A stretch of 32,540 bases of DNA from Desulfosporosinus sp. (GTDB lineage Bacteria > Bacillota > Desulfitobacteriia > Desulfitobacteriales > Desulfitobacteriaceae). Position 1 is the stretch's first letter. Every line of letters starts with the position of its first letter. Shown piece after piece: positions 25,849 through 32,540 of the stretch. The notes under the pieces were generated by a model, which saw only the letters and a list, made by a program, of their open reading frames with translations, searched no databases and was not told where the DNA came from. Location: NCBI GenBank assembly GCA_003132105.1, contig PKWS01000323.1, forward strand, positions 1 to 32,540. Direction: 5' to 3'. The position numbers and the translations under genes are program-made.

Positions 25849-26100
25849 ATGAAATATAGCCCATCCGATCCGAGACGCAAGGTGTGTGAATTTTATCTTT
25901 TGCCTTGCGAAATGGATAAATGCCCGGTTACTCTAAACACAATATGCCGGAATAAGGATTGTTGGCATATCCTTTCGCATTCGGTATGGGATGAAGCCTT
26001 TGAAAAATATGTGCCGAAGTATTGCCCTAATCCAGACTGTTTTTATCACACTCATGAACAGACAGAGAAGGAAGAAAGGTGGAGGAAAATTCATGACTAA
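25849..26100 (+). CDS. Cys-rich small protein
   Basis: CEFYLLPCEMDKCPVTLNTICRNKDCWHILSH...YCPNPDCFYHTHEQ. Confidence 0.5.
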   Translation: MKYSPSDPRRKVCEFYLLPCEMDKCPVTLNTICRNKDCWHILSHSVWDEAFEKYVPKYCPNPDCFYHTHEQTEKEERWRKIHD

Positions 26101-26212
26101 TAGCTATTTTAATAAGAAAACTCAGGATAAAATTGCAGTTGTTGTATCAACAATAGCTGCTATTCTTTGGGGTGGAGCTGTTATATGGTTGATGATTTGG
26201 GTTTACAAATAG
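26093..26212 (+). CDS. Small membrane protein (39 aa)
   Basis: MTNSYFNKKTQDKIAVVVSTIAAILWGGAVIWLMIWVYK; overlaps upstream stop. Confidence 0.5.
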   Translation: MTNSYFNKKTQDKIAVVVSTIAAILWGGAVIWLMIWVYK

Positions 26213-26228
26213 ATAAAGGAGAAATAAA

Positions 26229-26540
26229 GTGAAAGAGCGTAGAAATGAAACCCGAGTTGCAATTGCACATCTTCGGACGGGGTTAGACCTTATACATGTA
26301 TCATTGGAACAGCTTCCAGACCCTAAAGGCGATGGGTGTAACACCTTTAAAAGTTGCTCTGTATGTGATCCAATATGTGCCGGGACTCATGCTTTAAAGG
26401 CTGCAGAATACTGGATGGCTGAGGGAATGCTTAGGCTTGAGAATGTAGAGAAAGTTCACCTGGCTGAACATCTTGGGATCGAAGCTGCTAAAGAGAGGAT
26501 GCTGAAGATACATGGGGCATCTATGTGTAGAGAAACATAG
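26229..26540 (+). CDS. Hypothetical protein (GTG start)
   Basis: RBS aaaggagaaataaa; 103 aa. Confidence 0.5.
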   Translation: MKERRNETRVAIAHLRTGLDLIHVSLEQLPDPKGDGCNTFKSCSVCDPICAGTHALKAAEYWMAEGMLRLENVEKVHLAEHLGIEAAKERMLKIHGASMCRET

Positions 26541-26591
26541 GTAGAGTTTTTAAAGTAAGAGTCTATGAATTTTTAAAAGGAGATACAAATA

Positions 26592-26969
26592 ATGCCAATA
26601 TGCGGAAGAGATGGGACAAGACTCAAGCTATTAAAATCAGGATTGAGTTTTAATGATGGACGTATCCATGCTAAAGATGAAAGATCCTATGCCGATCTAT
26701 ATGTATGCTCAGTATGTGAGGCATCAATACTAGAGATAGGGAATAATAATTATTTTGTTGACGACCCGGATCAACAGCCAGATGCATCGATAATAACAAA
26801 AGAAGTCAGATATTCCCAGGAAATAGTAGAAAGAGCATCCAAACTGGGAATTAGACTGCCACAAATTGTTTTATTTGTTAAAGCAGAGCATACCTGGGAT
26901 CATCACACCGGAAGATGCAGTTGTGGTTGGCCTTGGCCTTTTGAGTCCCTATTACATAAGGAGAAGTGA
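26592..26969 (+). CDS. Zinc-binding-like protein with HxWDx5CxCG motif
   Basis: YVCSVCEASILEIG...AEHTWDHHTGRCSCGWPW. Confidence 0.55.
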   Translation: MPICGRDGTRLKLLKSGLSFNDGRIHAKDERSYADLYVCSVCEASILEIGNNNYFVDDPDQQPDASIITKEVRYSQEIVERASKLGIRLPQIVLFVKAEHTWDHHTGRCSCGWPWPFESLLHKEK

Positions 26970-26971
26970 CT

Positions 26972-27157
26972 ATGAAATGGGAAGATATAGTGGCAATATT
27001 AATGACAGCAGTTATATTAGTTGCAATATTAATACTAGGAATTAAGGCGAAAGTAGTCCATGGCGAGGAGTTAACTGGAATAACTGAGAATAGCCTGGTA
27101 GATAATGCTGTAGCCCAGATGAAGGAGTGTTATTTTTTAGCATTAAAACCTTCATGA
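26972..27157 (+). CDS. Small membrane protein
   Basis: MKWEDIVAILMTAVILVAILILGIKAKVVHGEELTG...; RBS aaggagaagtgact. Confidence 0.5.
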   Translation: MKWEDIVAILMTAVILVAILILGIKAKVVHGEELTGITENSLVDNAVAQMKECYFLALKPS

Positions 27158-27543
27158 AAACCTTGCTGATAATCTTCGTCATTTGCAAATTTAATTAATA
27201 CTTTTATTATATCTATTGTATTATCAGAGCAACCGTATGGATCTTTATCATACCTGTAAATAAGATTTTTAAACTTAGTGGCATTCCATATTCCAGTAAT
27301 ACCTAAAGTTTTACCAAAACTATCAAAGTTCATTTGTTTACGACGAAATGCTTTGAGAAAATATGGCATAAACTTACGATCTTCTCTAAGCTTAAATTTG
27401 AGGGTATCAGGAAGTAGTTGAGGTAAAGGAAAATTCATAATTAATTGTTCAAAGCATTCATTCCGAGATATATGCAAGCTATTACAAATTTCAGCTACTC
27501 TAACACCTGCTTCTTTTGAAATATCAATAATTCGTTGAGGCAT
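27130..27543 (-). CDS. Hypothetical protein, candidate DNA-binding regulator; only convincing minus-strand gene
   Basis: MPQRIIDISKEAGVRVAEICNSLHISRNECFEQLIMNF... (HTH-like spacing); SD ttggaggtcctaaATG and own promoter on minus strand. Confidence 0.6.
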   Translation of the reverse strand: MPQRIIDISKEAGVRVAEICNSLHISRNECFEQLIMNFPLPQLLPDTLKFKLREDRKFMPYFLKAFRRKQMNFDSFGKTLGITGIWNATKFKNLIYRYDKDPYGCSDNTIDIIKVLIKFANDEDYQQGFHEGFNAKK

Positions 27544-27586
27544 TTAGGACCTCCAATATGGTTAAGCTGTATGCAAAATTATAATT

Positions 27587-27615
27587 ATTATACTCTTTTC
27601 TTAGGCTTATGTAAA
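27587..27615 (-). promoter_or_regulatory. Sigma70-like promoter for the minus-strand gene
   Basis: Minus strand: TTTACA-N17-TATAAT. Confidence 0.65.
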
Positions 27616-27665
27616 GTTAACTAAAACTTATATTTATATTACTGGTTGGCAAGGAAGGTGGCGTG

Positions 27666-27761
27666 ATGGACGATTATCTCAAATTCTTAAAAAGTAAACT
27701 CATAACATCTGCCCCGTCTGGCTTCGATATTGACCGGGGATTCTGGGGGGTGAAACTGTGA
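27666..27761 (+). pseudogene. N-terminal remnant of a larger phage gene (methyltransferase/helicase-type N-terminus)
   Basis: MDDYLKFLKSKLITSAPSGFDIDRGFWGVKL*; resembles the N-terminal DYLxFLKSKxxxAPxSGFxxD segment of phage methylase/helicase proteins, then stops. Confidence 0.4.
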
Positions 27762-27954
27762 AAATACTCTACTACCCAATACTCTACCCAATATGCGGCT
27801 TACTTACGGCCATGGTTGGCTATCACATCCACGGCGGATGGTTTTGGACCACCTGCAACTTTTTTTCTGGTTTCCCTCCTGGGCGAAGTGGTTGTTTTGC
27901 CATGAGGTCACTTTGCCAATAATTAAGGCAACCTTTTCTTGGTTTCTTGGCTGA
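27758..27954 (+). pseudogene. Frameshifted small phage membrane protein (GYHIHGxxFW...WxKWLxCHEVTLxIIKxxFxWFL type)
   Basis: Frame 0 VKILYYPILYPICGLLTAMVGYHIHGGWFWTTCNFF; frame -1 after T7 run FWFPSWAKWLFCHEVTLPIIKATFSWFLG*. Confidence 0.65.
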
Positions 27955-28192
27955 TTAATTCAACAGCCCTGCCTCCCCCCAAAACTCTGATGCTTTGGGA
28001 CATATCGGGATCGAGAGGGGCGGTGGGGCGAAGGAGGGTAGAACGAGCTTCGCCGCTACGTTAATTCTTCAAAGTTTCGCTGCGGTAACGAGCTTGACGG
28101 TTACGTGAATGTTTCCGATGTTATCAACAGGCTTTCAGACTTTTAAATAAAACCGTTTCCTAGTATCGGACAAACTAGGGAGGGATAACAAA

Positions 28193-28327
28193 ATGAAAGG
28201 TTATTATTTGAGAATGAACGGTTGTTATTTTGGTAAAATGTTTAAGACTTATCAAGAGGCTGTGAATTTTGCTGAAGGTATGAATAAGGTAGGACATGTG
28301 ACTTCTTACACAATTGAGGAAATTTAA
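28193..28327 (+). CDS. Small hypothetical protein (44 aa)
   Basis: MKGYYLRMNGCYFGKMFKTYQEAVNFAEGMNKVGHVTSYTIEEI; RBS agggagggataac. Confidence 0.5.
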   Translation: MKGYYLRMNGCYFGKMFKTYQEAVNFAEGMNKVGHVTSYTIEEI

Positions 28328-28444
28328 AAATGAGAACTTTTTAGCGGCATGTGGTGCAAGTCTGAATACACCTTGCGTGAATTCCTTGCAGGCAGAGATT
28401 TTGGTTGTCAACAATAATTTATAAATTATTTTAGGGGGCGCAAA

Positions 28445-28655
28445 ATGCAGGTTACAGAATCGGCCATTGAGGGCTTAGAAAGGCTTTTAACGGAACTAGG
28501 GAATCAGGTGACGGGTTAGAGTTATTCTTTACTCCGGAACTAGGGAATCAGGTGACGGGTTAGAGTTATTCTTTACTCCGGAACTAGGGAAGCTGGGAAA
28601 TCAGGCAAAAACCTTAATAACTACACTTTCCACTATACAGGGCGGAAATAATTAA
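28445..28655 (+). pseudogene. Small gene interrupted by an 88-bp tandem amplification
   Basis: Removing 28492-28579 restores MQVTESAIEGLERLLTELGKLGNQAKTLITTLSTIQGGNN*. Confidence 0.6.
28492..28591 (+). repeat. 44-bp perfect tandem repeat (2 copies plus 12-nt partial)
   Basis: GGAACTAGGGAATCAGGTGACGGGTTAGAGTTATTCTTTACTCC x2 then GGAACTAGGGAA. Confidence 0.95.
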
Positions 28656-28751
28656 ATAATTAAATAATAATCCTGATAATAATTATTTGGTTTAACCTTT
28701 AATTAATTACGAATATCTCTCTATATAGGGGATTAAATAATTTAAGTAAAT

Positions 28752-28801
28752 TTCTGACTGCCGGCCATATTTGACTTGGAGCCAATTCTGACTGCCGGTC
28801 A
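28752..28801. repeat. Direct repeat TTCTGACTGCCGGYCA, 34-bp period, upstream of putative terS
   Basis: 28752-28767 and 28786-28801, one mismatch in 16. Confidence 0.85.
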
Positions 28802-28875
28802 CAATTTTAATTTTCCGCTAGATAAAAATTTAATAATAGTTTTTTCCTCCAGAAAGGTTTATAATATTTATTATT

Positions 28876-29418
28876 ATGACCCAGGGATGTCACAATTCAG
28901 ATGGTACTCACCTTAACCCCAGATCATGGGGAGGTGGGCGTAAGAAGGGCGGTAAGAACAAGGATATATATCAAGTTCGAGCCGCATTCGATAGAGCCGT
29001 GTTCGTCGGCTGGAATCCTATTGAAGAAATGGCTAGGATGGCTCATACCGGACTGATGCAGCTATTCGATCCGCTAACTCAGCTGCCATATGATCCACCT
29101 CAATTTGTCCCAATAGAGAACAAGATTCGCGCTCGAATGTATGAAGAAGTAGCCTCATACAGTTTTCCCAAATTAAAATCAATAGAATTTCAAGACTCGG
29201 ATAATATTCATACTAGGGTAGGTCTAACAGTGGAGATGGTAAGCGGAGGATGTGTCCAGAGCCAAGAACTTTCTAACAATGGGCCACTAAAAATTACGAA
29301 AGAGATTGAATTAACCCCAGCCGAAACATGGGAAATAGTCGGGGATGATGAAGAAGATGAAGAAGATGAAAAAGATGAAGAAGATGAAAAAGATGAAGAA
29401 GATAAAGAAAAGGATTAA
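28876..29418 (+). CDS. Putative terminase small subunit
   Basis: N-terminal GGRKKGGKNKD (GRPKGSKNK-like), position upstream of TerL, acidic repetitive C-terminus (EEDEKDEEDEKDEED). Confidence 0.55.
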   Translation: MTQGCHNSDGTHLNPRSWGGGRKKGGKNKDIYQVRAAFDRAVFVGWNPIEEMARMAHTGLMQLFDPLTQLPYDPPQFVPIENKIRARMYEEVASYSFPKLKSIEFQDSDNIHTRVGLTVEMVSGGCVQSQELSNNGPLKITKEIELTPAETWEIVGDDEEDEEDEKDEEDEKDEEDKEKD

Positions 29419-29448
29419 GAAGATAAACTATAAGGTAAAGGGGAACAA

Positions 29449-29994
29449 ATGAACATTAATGCTCTACTTCCTGAGATTCAGACAGGAGACTATGCCTTAT
29501 TTCGTGGGCATAGTGTCATGTCAGCCGGTATTGAGTGGTTAGCTAAAGTTACTGACTCCAAGTGGGTAAGTAAATTTGGAGTTTATTCTCATATTGCTAA
29601 GTTCTTTTGGGAACAAGGGCAACTTAACGTAGCAGAAATGTGGGATGTAGGGGGGTATCGGGATCTTCGAGCTGTAGCCCGGCTAAAGGAATATGATGGG
29701 CTTTGTTTCTTTGCCCCAGCTCCTCATATTGTACGTGATAACCCGATGGGTACATTCTTCATGATCAATGAGTTTAGAATCACTCCAGCTTTGCAGCATT
29801 ACGGTAATTCAACACTTGGCCTAGTAGCTCTATCCGATCTAACTAATATCCATATTCATCCCGATTCTGTTCAGTCGGTATGCTCTGGGTTTTGTCAGCA
29901 TTGCGATGAGGCTTGCGGCATGACATTTGATCGCCTATTTGCCCCTTCTGATTATCTGGCTATCATAGACAAGGTTGTACCGATAGAATTGTAG
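29449..29994 (+). CDS. YiiX/permuted NlpC/P60-like papain-fold hydrolase
   Basis: LPEIQTGDYALFRGHSVMSAGIEWLAKVTDSKWVSKFGVYSHIAKFF...EMWDVGGY...CSGFCQHC. Confidence 0.6.
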   Translation: MNINALLPEIQTGDYALFRGHSVMSAGIEWLAKVTDSKWVSKFGVYSHIAKFFWEQGQLNVAEMWDVGGYRDLRAVARLKEYDGLCFFAPAPHIVRDNPMGTFFMINEFRITPALQHYGNSTLGLVALSDLTNIHIHPDSVQSVCSGFCQHCDEACGMTFDRLFAPSDYLAIIDKVVPIEL

Positions 29995-30099
29995 GATCAA
30001 AGAGCAAGGGTATAGCAGGAAGGGCCGAATGATAGTAAGGTAAGAAAAGTATACTACTAAAAATCAAACGGCCTTTAAACCGCAAATTTGGAGCTTGAT

Positions 30100-30189
30100 A
30101 TGCACATATTATCAGAACATGCAGGATTAATTTTTTTGTTTGTTTTTATGTCGGCCTTTGCAATTTTTGTTTTTTGTATCACAAAATGA
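30100..30189 (+). CDS. Tiny membrane protein (29 aa)
   Basis: MHILSEHAGLIFLFVFMSAFAIFVFCITK; overlaps next ATG (ATGA). Confidence 0.45.
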   Translation: MHILSEHAGLIFLFVFMSAFAIFVFCITK

Positions 30190-30437
30190 GAACCATGTTG
30201 GCGGTTATCTGGGAGATTATTCAATCCCTAGCCTGGATGTTCTTAATATATATAATCCTTCAGGTTATGATCGGATGCTCCTCATTTCCTTATAAAATGA
30301 CAGGTTTTGATGTTAGCGCGACCGGTGGCCAGCAATTTTGGAATAATGGCCCTGGGCCGTCTCAGCCGTACTTTACTGAGAGTATTACGGTTAGTGGGCA
30401 TTTTTCAGATCCGCGGTATCTTAGGGAAAATAAGTGA
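30186..30437 (+). CDS. Possible small lipoprotein / membrane protein
   Basis: MRTMLAVIWEIIQSLAWMFLIYIILQVMIGCSSFPYK: hydrophobic N-terminus with lipobox-like VMIGC. Confidence 0.5.
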   Translation: MRTMLAVIWEIIQSLAWMFLIYIILQVMIGCSSFPYKMTGFDVSATGGQQFWNNGPGPSQPYFTESITVSGHFSDPRYLRENK

Positions 30438-30539
30438 AGGACAAGGTTACACTGCTGGAGGTATATCTAAAATGATATTCCCAGTGAAGGACAAGGTTAC
30501 ACTGCTGGAGGTATATCTAAAATGATATTCCCAGTGAAG
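30434..30539 (+). repeat. 50-bp perfect tandem duplication containing an RBS and start codon
   Basis: GTGAAGGACAAGGTTACACTGCTGGAGGTATATCTAAAATGATATTCCCA at 30434-30483 and 30484-30533, then gtgaag. Confidence 0.95.
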
Positions 30540-30683
30540 CAGTGGCAGCATGGTAAGTACATTGCAGTATGTGTATTTAAGCATCATAGTTATACCTGTA
30601 GTTTGTTCTTTGACAATTTAATGCTTCGATTCGCTCAGCTCGGGACAGAGAACCGCCGGGCTATTGTAGTTTGCAGAATATGA
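30522..30683 (+). CDS. Small hypothetical protein (53 aa)
   Basis: MIFPVKQWQHGKYIAVCVFKHHSYTCSLFFDNLMLRFAQLGTENRRAIVVCRI; stop overlaps TerL start (ATGA). Confidence 0.5.
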   Translation: MIFPVKQWQHGKYIAVCVFKHHSYTCSLFFDNLMLRFAQLGTENRRAIVVCRI

Positions 30684-32512
30684 GTAGCCCTTACCCCAAA
30701 ATCCAGTTTCCTTTAATATTGGCCCCACTTTTTGAGCCGCATCTTTATAAAGTTGTATGGGGTGGCCGTGGAGGACTTAAAACAAGAAACATCGCCCAGG
30801 CTTTGGTAATCCTGGGCGCTGCTACATCTATCAGAGTAATTTGTTGCAGAGAGATCCAAAAGTCTCTTAAAGATTCAGTACATCAGGAACTAGCCGATGC
30901 TATAGTTCGTGCTGGGCTTGATGATTATTATCGCATCCTGGATAATGAGATCCGGGGTATAAATAATGGTACATTCTTCATCTTCACTGGTCTTAAATCC
31001 AATAGCTCCTCGATTAAATCCACAGCAGCTTTAAATATAGCTTGGGTAGAAGAAGCCGAAGGTGTATCTAAATCATCGTGGGAGTTCCTTGAACCTACGA
31101 TGAGAACACCTTGGCTATTACCCTGCCAGTTCTGGCCCATAGGTACTAAGTTCACGCCGGAAGAACGAAGATTAAATGGTCGGTGGGTAGATCCTGAGAT
31201 CTGGTGTTCATTCAATCCAGATGATGAGACTGACGAAACATATGTTAAATTTGTAGGAGGAGATCCGCCTAGATCAGGATGGAAGCCGCCGCCCGGAGCC
31301 TGGATATGTATGACTTCTTGGCGTGATAATCCATGGATGCCAAGTAATCTTATCATGCAGAAGGACCATCTTGAGGCCACTGATTATGATGCTTATCTTC
31401 ATGTGTGGGAAGGTAAGCCCAGAAAGATGTCTGCAGCTCAAGTACTTCGAGATAAATATGTGAAGCAATGGTTCGAACCCGATCCAGACACATGGGATGG
31501 CCCATATGATGGAACTGACTGGGGATTCTCTAGTGATCCATCAGCTCATAGCCGATGCTGGGTATTCCAAAGACGATTATATATAGAATATGGTTATTAT
31601 GGCTATGGTGTGGAGAATGATGATCTATCTGAATGGTTGAATCAAATGCCCGATGCAGCTAGGCAAGTAAATAGGGCAGACTGTGCCAGGCCAGAAACTA
31701 TCAGCCATTGTCGCAGGCATGGTCATCCGTTAATGATACCGTGTGAGAAATGGCCAGGATCAGTAGAAGATGGAGTTTCATACCTACGTGGTGAATTTGA
31801 TCAGATTGTAATCCACCCGAGATGTGAATCAGCACTGGAAGAAGCTCGGTTATGGTCCTATGAGATAGATAAGAATAGTCAAGAAGTATTGCCTAAACTA
31901 AAGAAAGGCCATGATCATATAATGGATTCTATACGTTACGCTATAGGCCCACTCATTCGAGGCGCTGTTAAGTTGCCTGGTAACTGGTGGCGTAGATGGA
32001 CTGAGACAGAAGCCACGGAACGAGCCATTTCAATCAAGTACGTCATTGTAACCGTTGATGAAACAACAGAAGGAGCTGCTGAACTACGGGCCGTATTCCA
32101 ATTATGGGGTGTTGGTGGCTATAGTAAGATATTCCTGTTAAAAGAGGCAGGCTGTTTTGGCCTATTACCTGAGATCATGGATGAGATAGCTAAATTCTGG
32201 GAGGAATGTGCCCAGTTTGGCAGTTATGTTAAAGCAGCTAGTGAGTTATGGTGTGAGAGTAAATCAATTGGATCTACATTGATCAAAACTCTACGCGCAA
32301 AAGGTATACCTGCAAGGGAATGGGATCAAGAAGATTTGAGCATGAATGATCCATCCTGGAGGGCAAAGCAAGCTTCAGTTCATCTGCATGACGGTAGGGT
32401 ATATATTCCAGTTGGCCCATGTATAGCTATGCAAGAAATAGAAGGTCTTGCCACTAATGCGTTAACTCTAGCATTAATGGTTTGGCAGAAGAGGGGCGGG
32501 GGCGTAGGATAA
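30680..32512 (+). CDS. terL: Terminase large subunit
   Basis: VVWGGRGGLKTRNIAQAL (Walker A), LNIAWVEEAEGVSKSSWEFLEPTMR (Walker B), nuclease YDGTDWGFSSDPSAH...GHDHIMDSIRYAIGPL; likely start MSSPYPK at 30680. Confidence 0.9.
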   Translation: MSSPYPKIQFPLILAPLFEPHLYKVVWGGRGGLKTRNIAQALVILGAATSIRVICCREIQKSLKDSVHQELADAIVRAGLDDYYRILDNEIRGINNGTFFIFTGLKSNSSSIKSTAALNIAWVEEAEGVSKSSWEFLEPTMRTPWLLPCQFWPIGTKFTPEERRLNGRWVDPEIWCSFNPDDETDETYVKFVGGDPPRSGWKPPPGAWICMTSWRDNPWMPSNLIMQKDHLEATDYDAYLHVWEGKPRKMSAAQVLRDKYVKQWFEPDPDTWDGPYDGTDWGFSSDPSAHSRCWVFQRRLYIEYGYYGYGVENDDLSEWLNQMPDAARQVNRADCARPETISHCRRHGHPLMIPCEKWPGSVEDGVSYLRGEFDQIVIHPRCESALEEARLWSYEIDKNSQEVLPKLKKGHDHIMDSIRYAIGPLIRGAVKLPGNWWRRWTETEATERAISIKYVIVTVDETTEGAAELRAVFQLWGVGGYSKIFLLKEAGCFGLLPEIMDEIAKFWEECAQFGSYVKAASELWCESKSIGSTLIKTLRAKGIPAREWDQEDLSMNDPSWRAKQASVHLHDGRVYIPVGPCIAMQEIEGLATNALTLALMVWQKRGGGVG

Positions 32513-32540
32513 GGAGAAAAAATGATATTCCCAGTGAATA

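Noticed and set aside
28000-28130. Possible tRNA or structured RNA in GC-rich stretch
   Set aside because: Could not assemble a cloverleaf (no matching acceptor and T-arm GGTTCRANNCC); only imperfect repeats are visible.
28860-28876. TATAAT 10 nt upstream of the putative terS ATG (leaderless promoter)
   Set aside because: No convincing -35 at 16-18 nt and the region is very AT-rich; could be chance.
30928-31380. Minus-strand 150-aa ORF within terL
   Set aside because: Antisense to conserved terminase motifs; shadow ORF.
1-32540. Retron, diversity-generating retroelement, or CRISPR-Cas system
   Set aside because: No reverse transcriptase motif, template/variable repeat pair, or cas-like ORF was recognised.

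Overview
This window reads as the early/replication region of an AT-rich tailed dsDNA phage or prophage. It is bounded on the left by the end of a tail/lysis module: a GH26 glycoside hydrolase with InlB-like B-repeats, truncated by the window edge, then a TIGR02594-like endolysin. It is bounded on the right by a packaging module with putative TerS and TerL. Almost all genes are on the + strand, many in ATGA stop/start overlaps. Recognisable replication and DNA-metabolism genes are: SNF2-like helicase, AEP/TOTE-like primase, UvrD-like helicase, stand-alone TSCPD domain, DnaQ-like exonuclease, probable DnaN-like clamp, short family-B DNA polymerase, and a VRR-NUC-like nuclease. A TET-associated-type glycosyltransferase next to a radical SAM/SPASM protein suggests DNA base hypermodification. 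The most unusual observations are: (i) the TAGT + rSAM pair; (ii) a TerL with an apparent second, degenerate nuclease-like domain; (iii) three genes whose conserved sequence continues in the -1 frame at homopolymer runs (C7, T6, T7), one inside the UvrD P-loop next to a large quasi-palindrome; (iv) an interleaved A-B-A'-B' inverted repeat ending in a terminator; (v) a recurrent promoter/leader module; (vi) an accessory segment (about 25.1-28.7 kb) with a serine-recombinase stub, a GC-rich insert, gene remnants and the only minus-strand gene. All calls come from reading the sequence and recalling families; no search was run.
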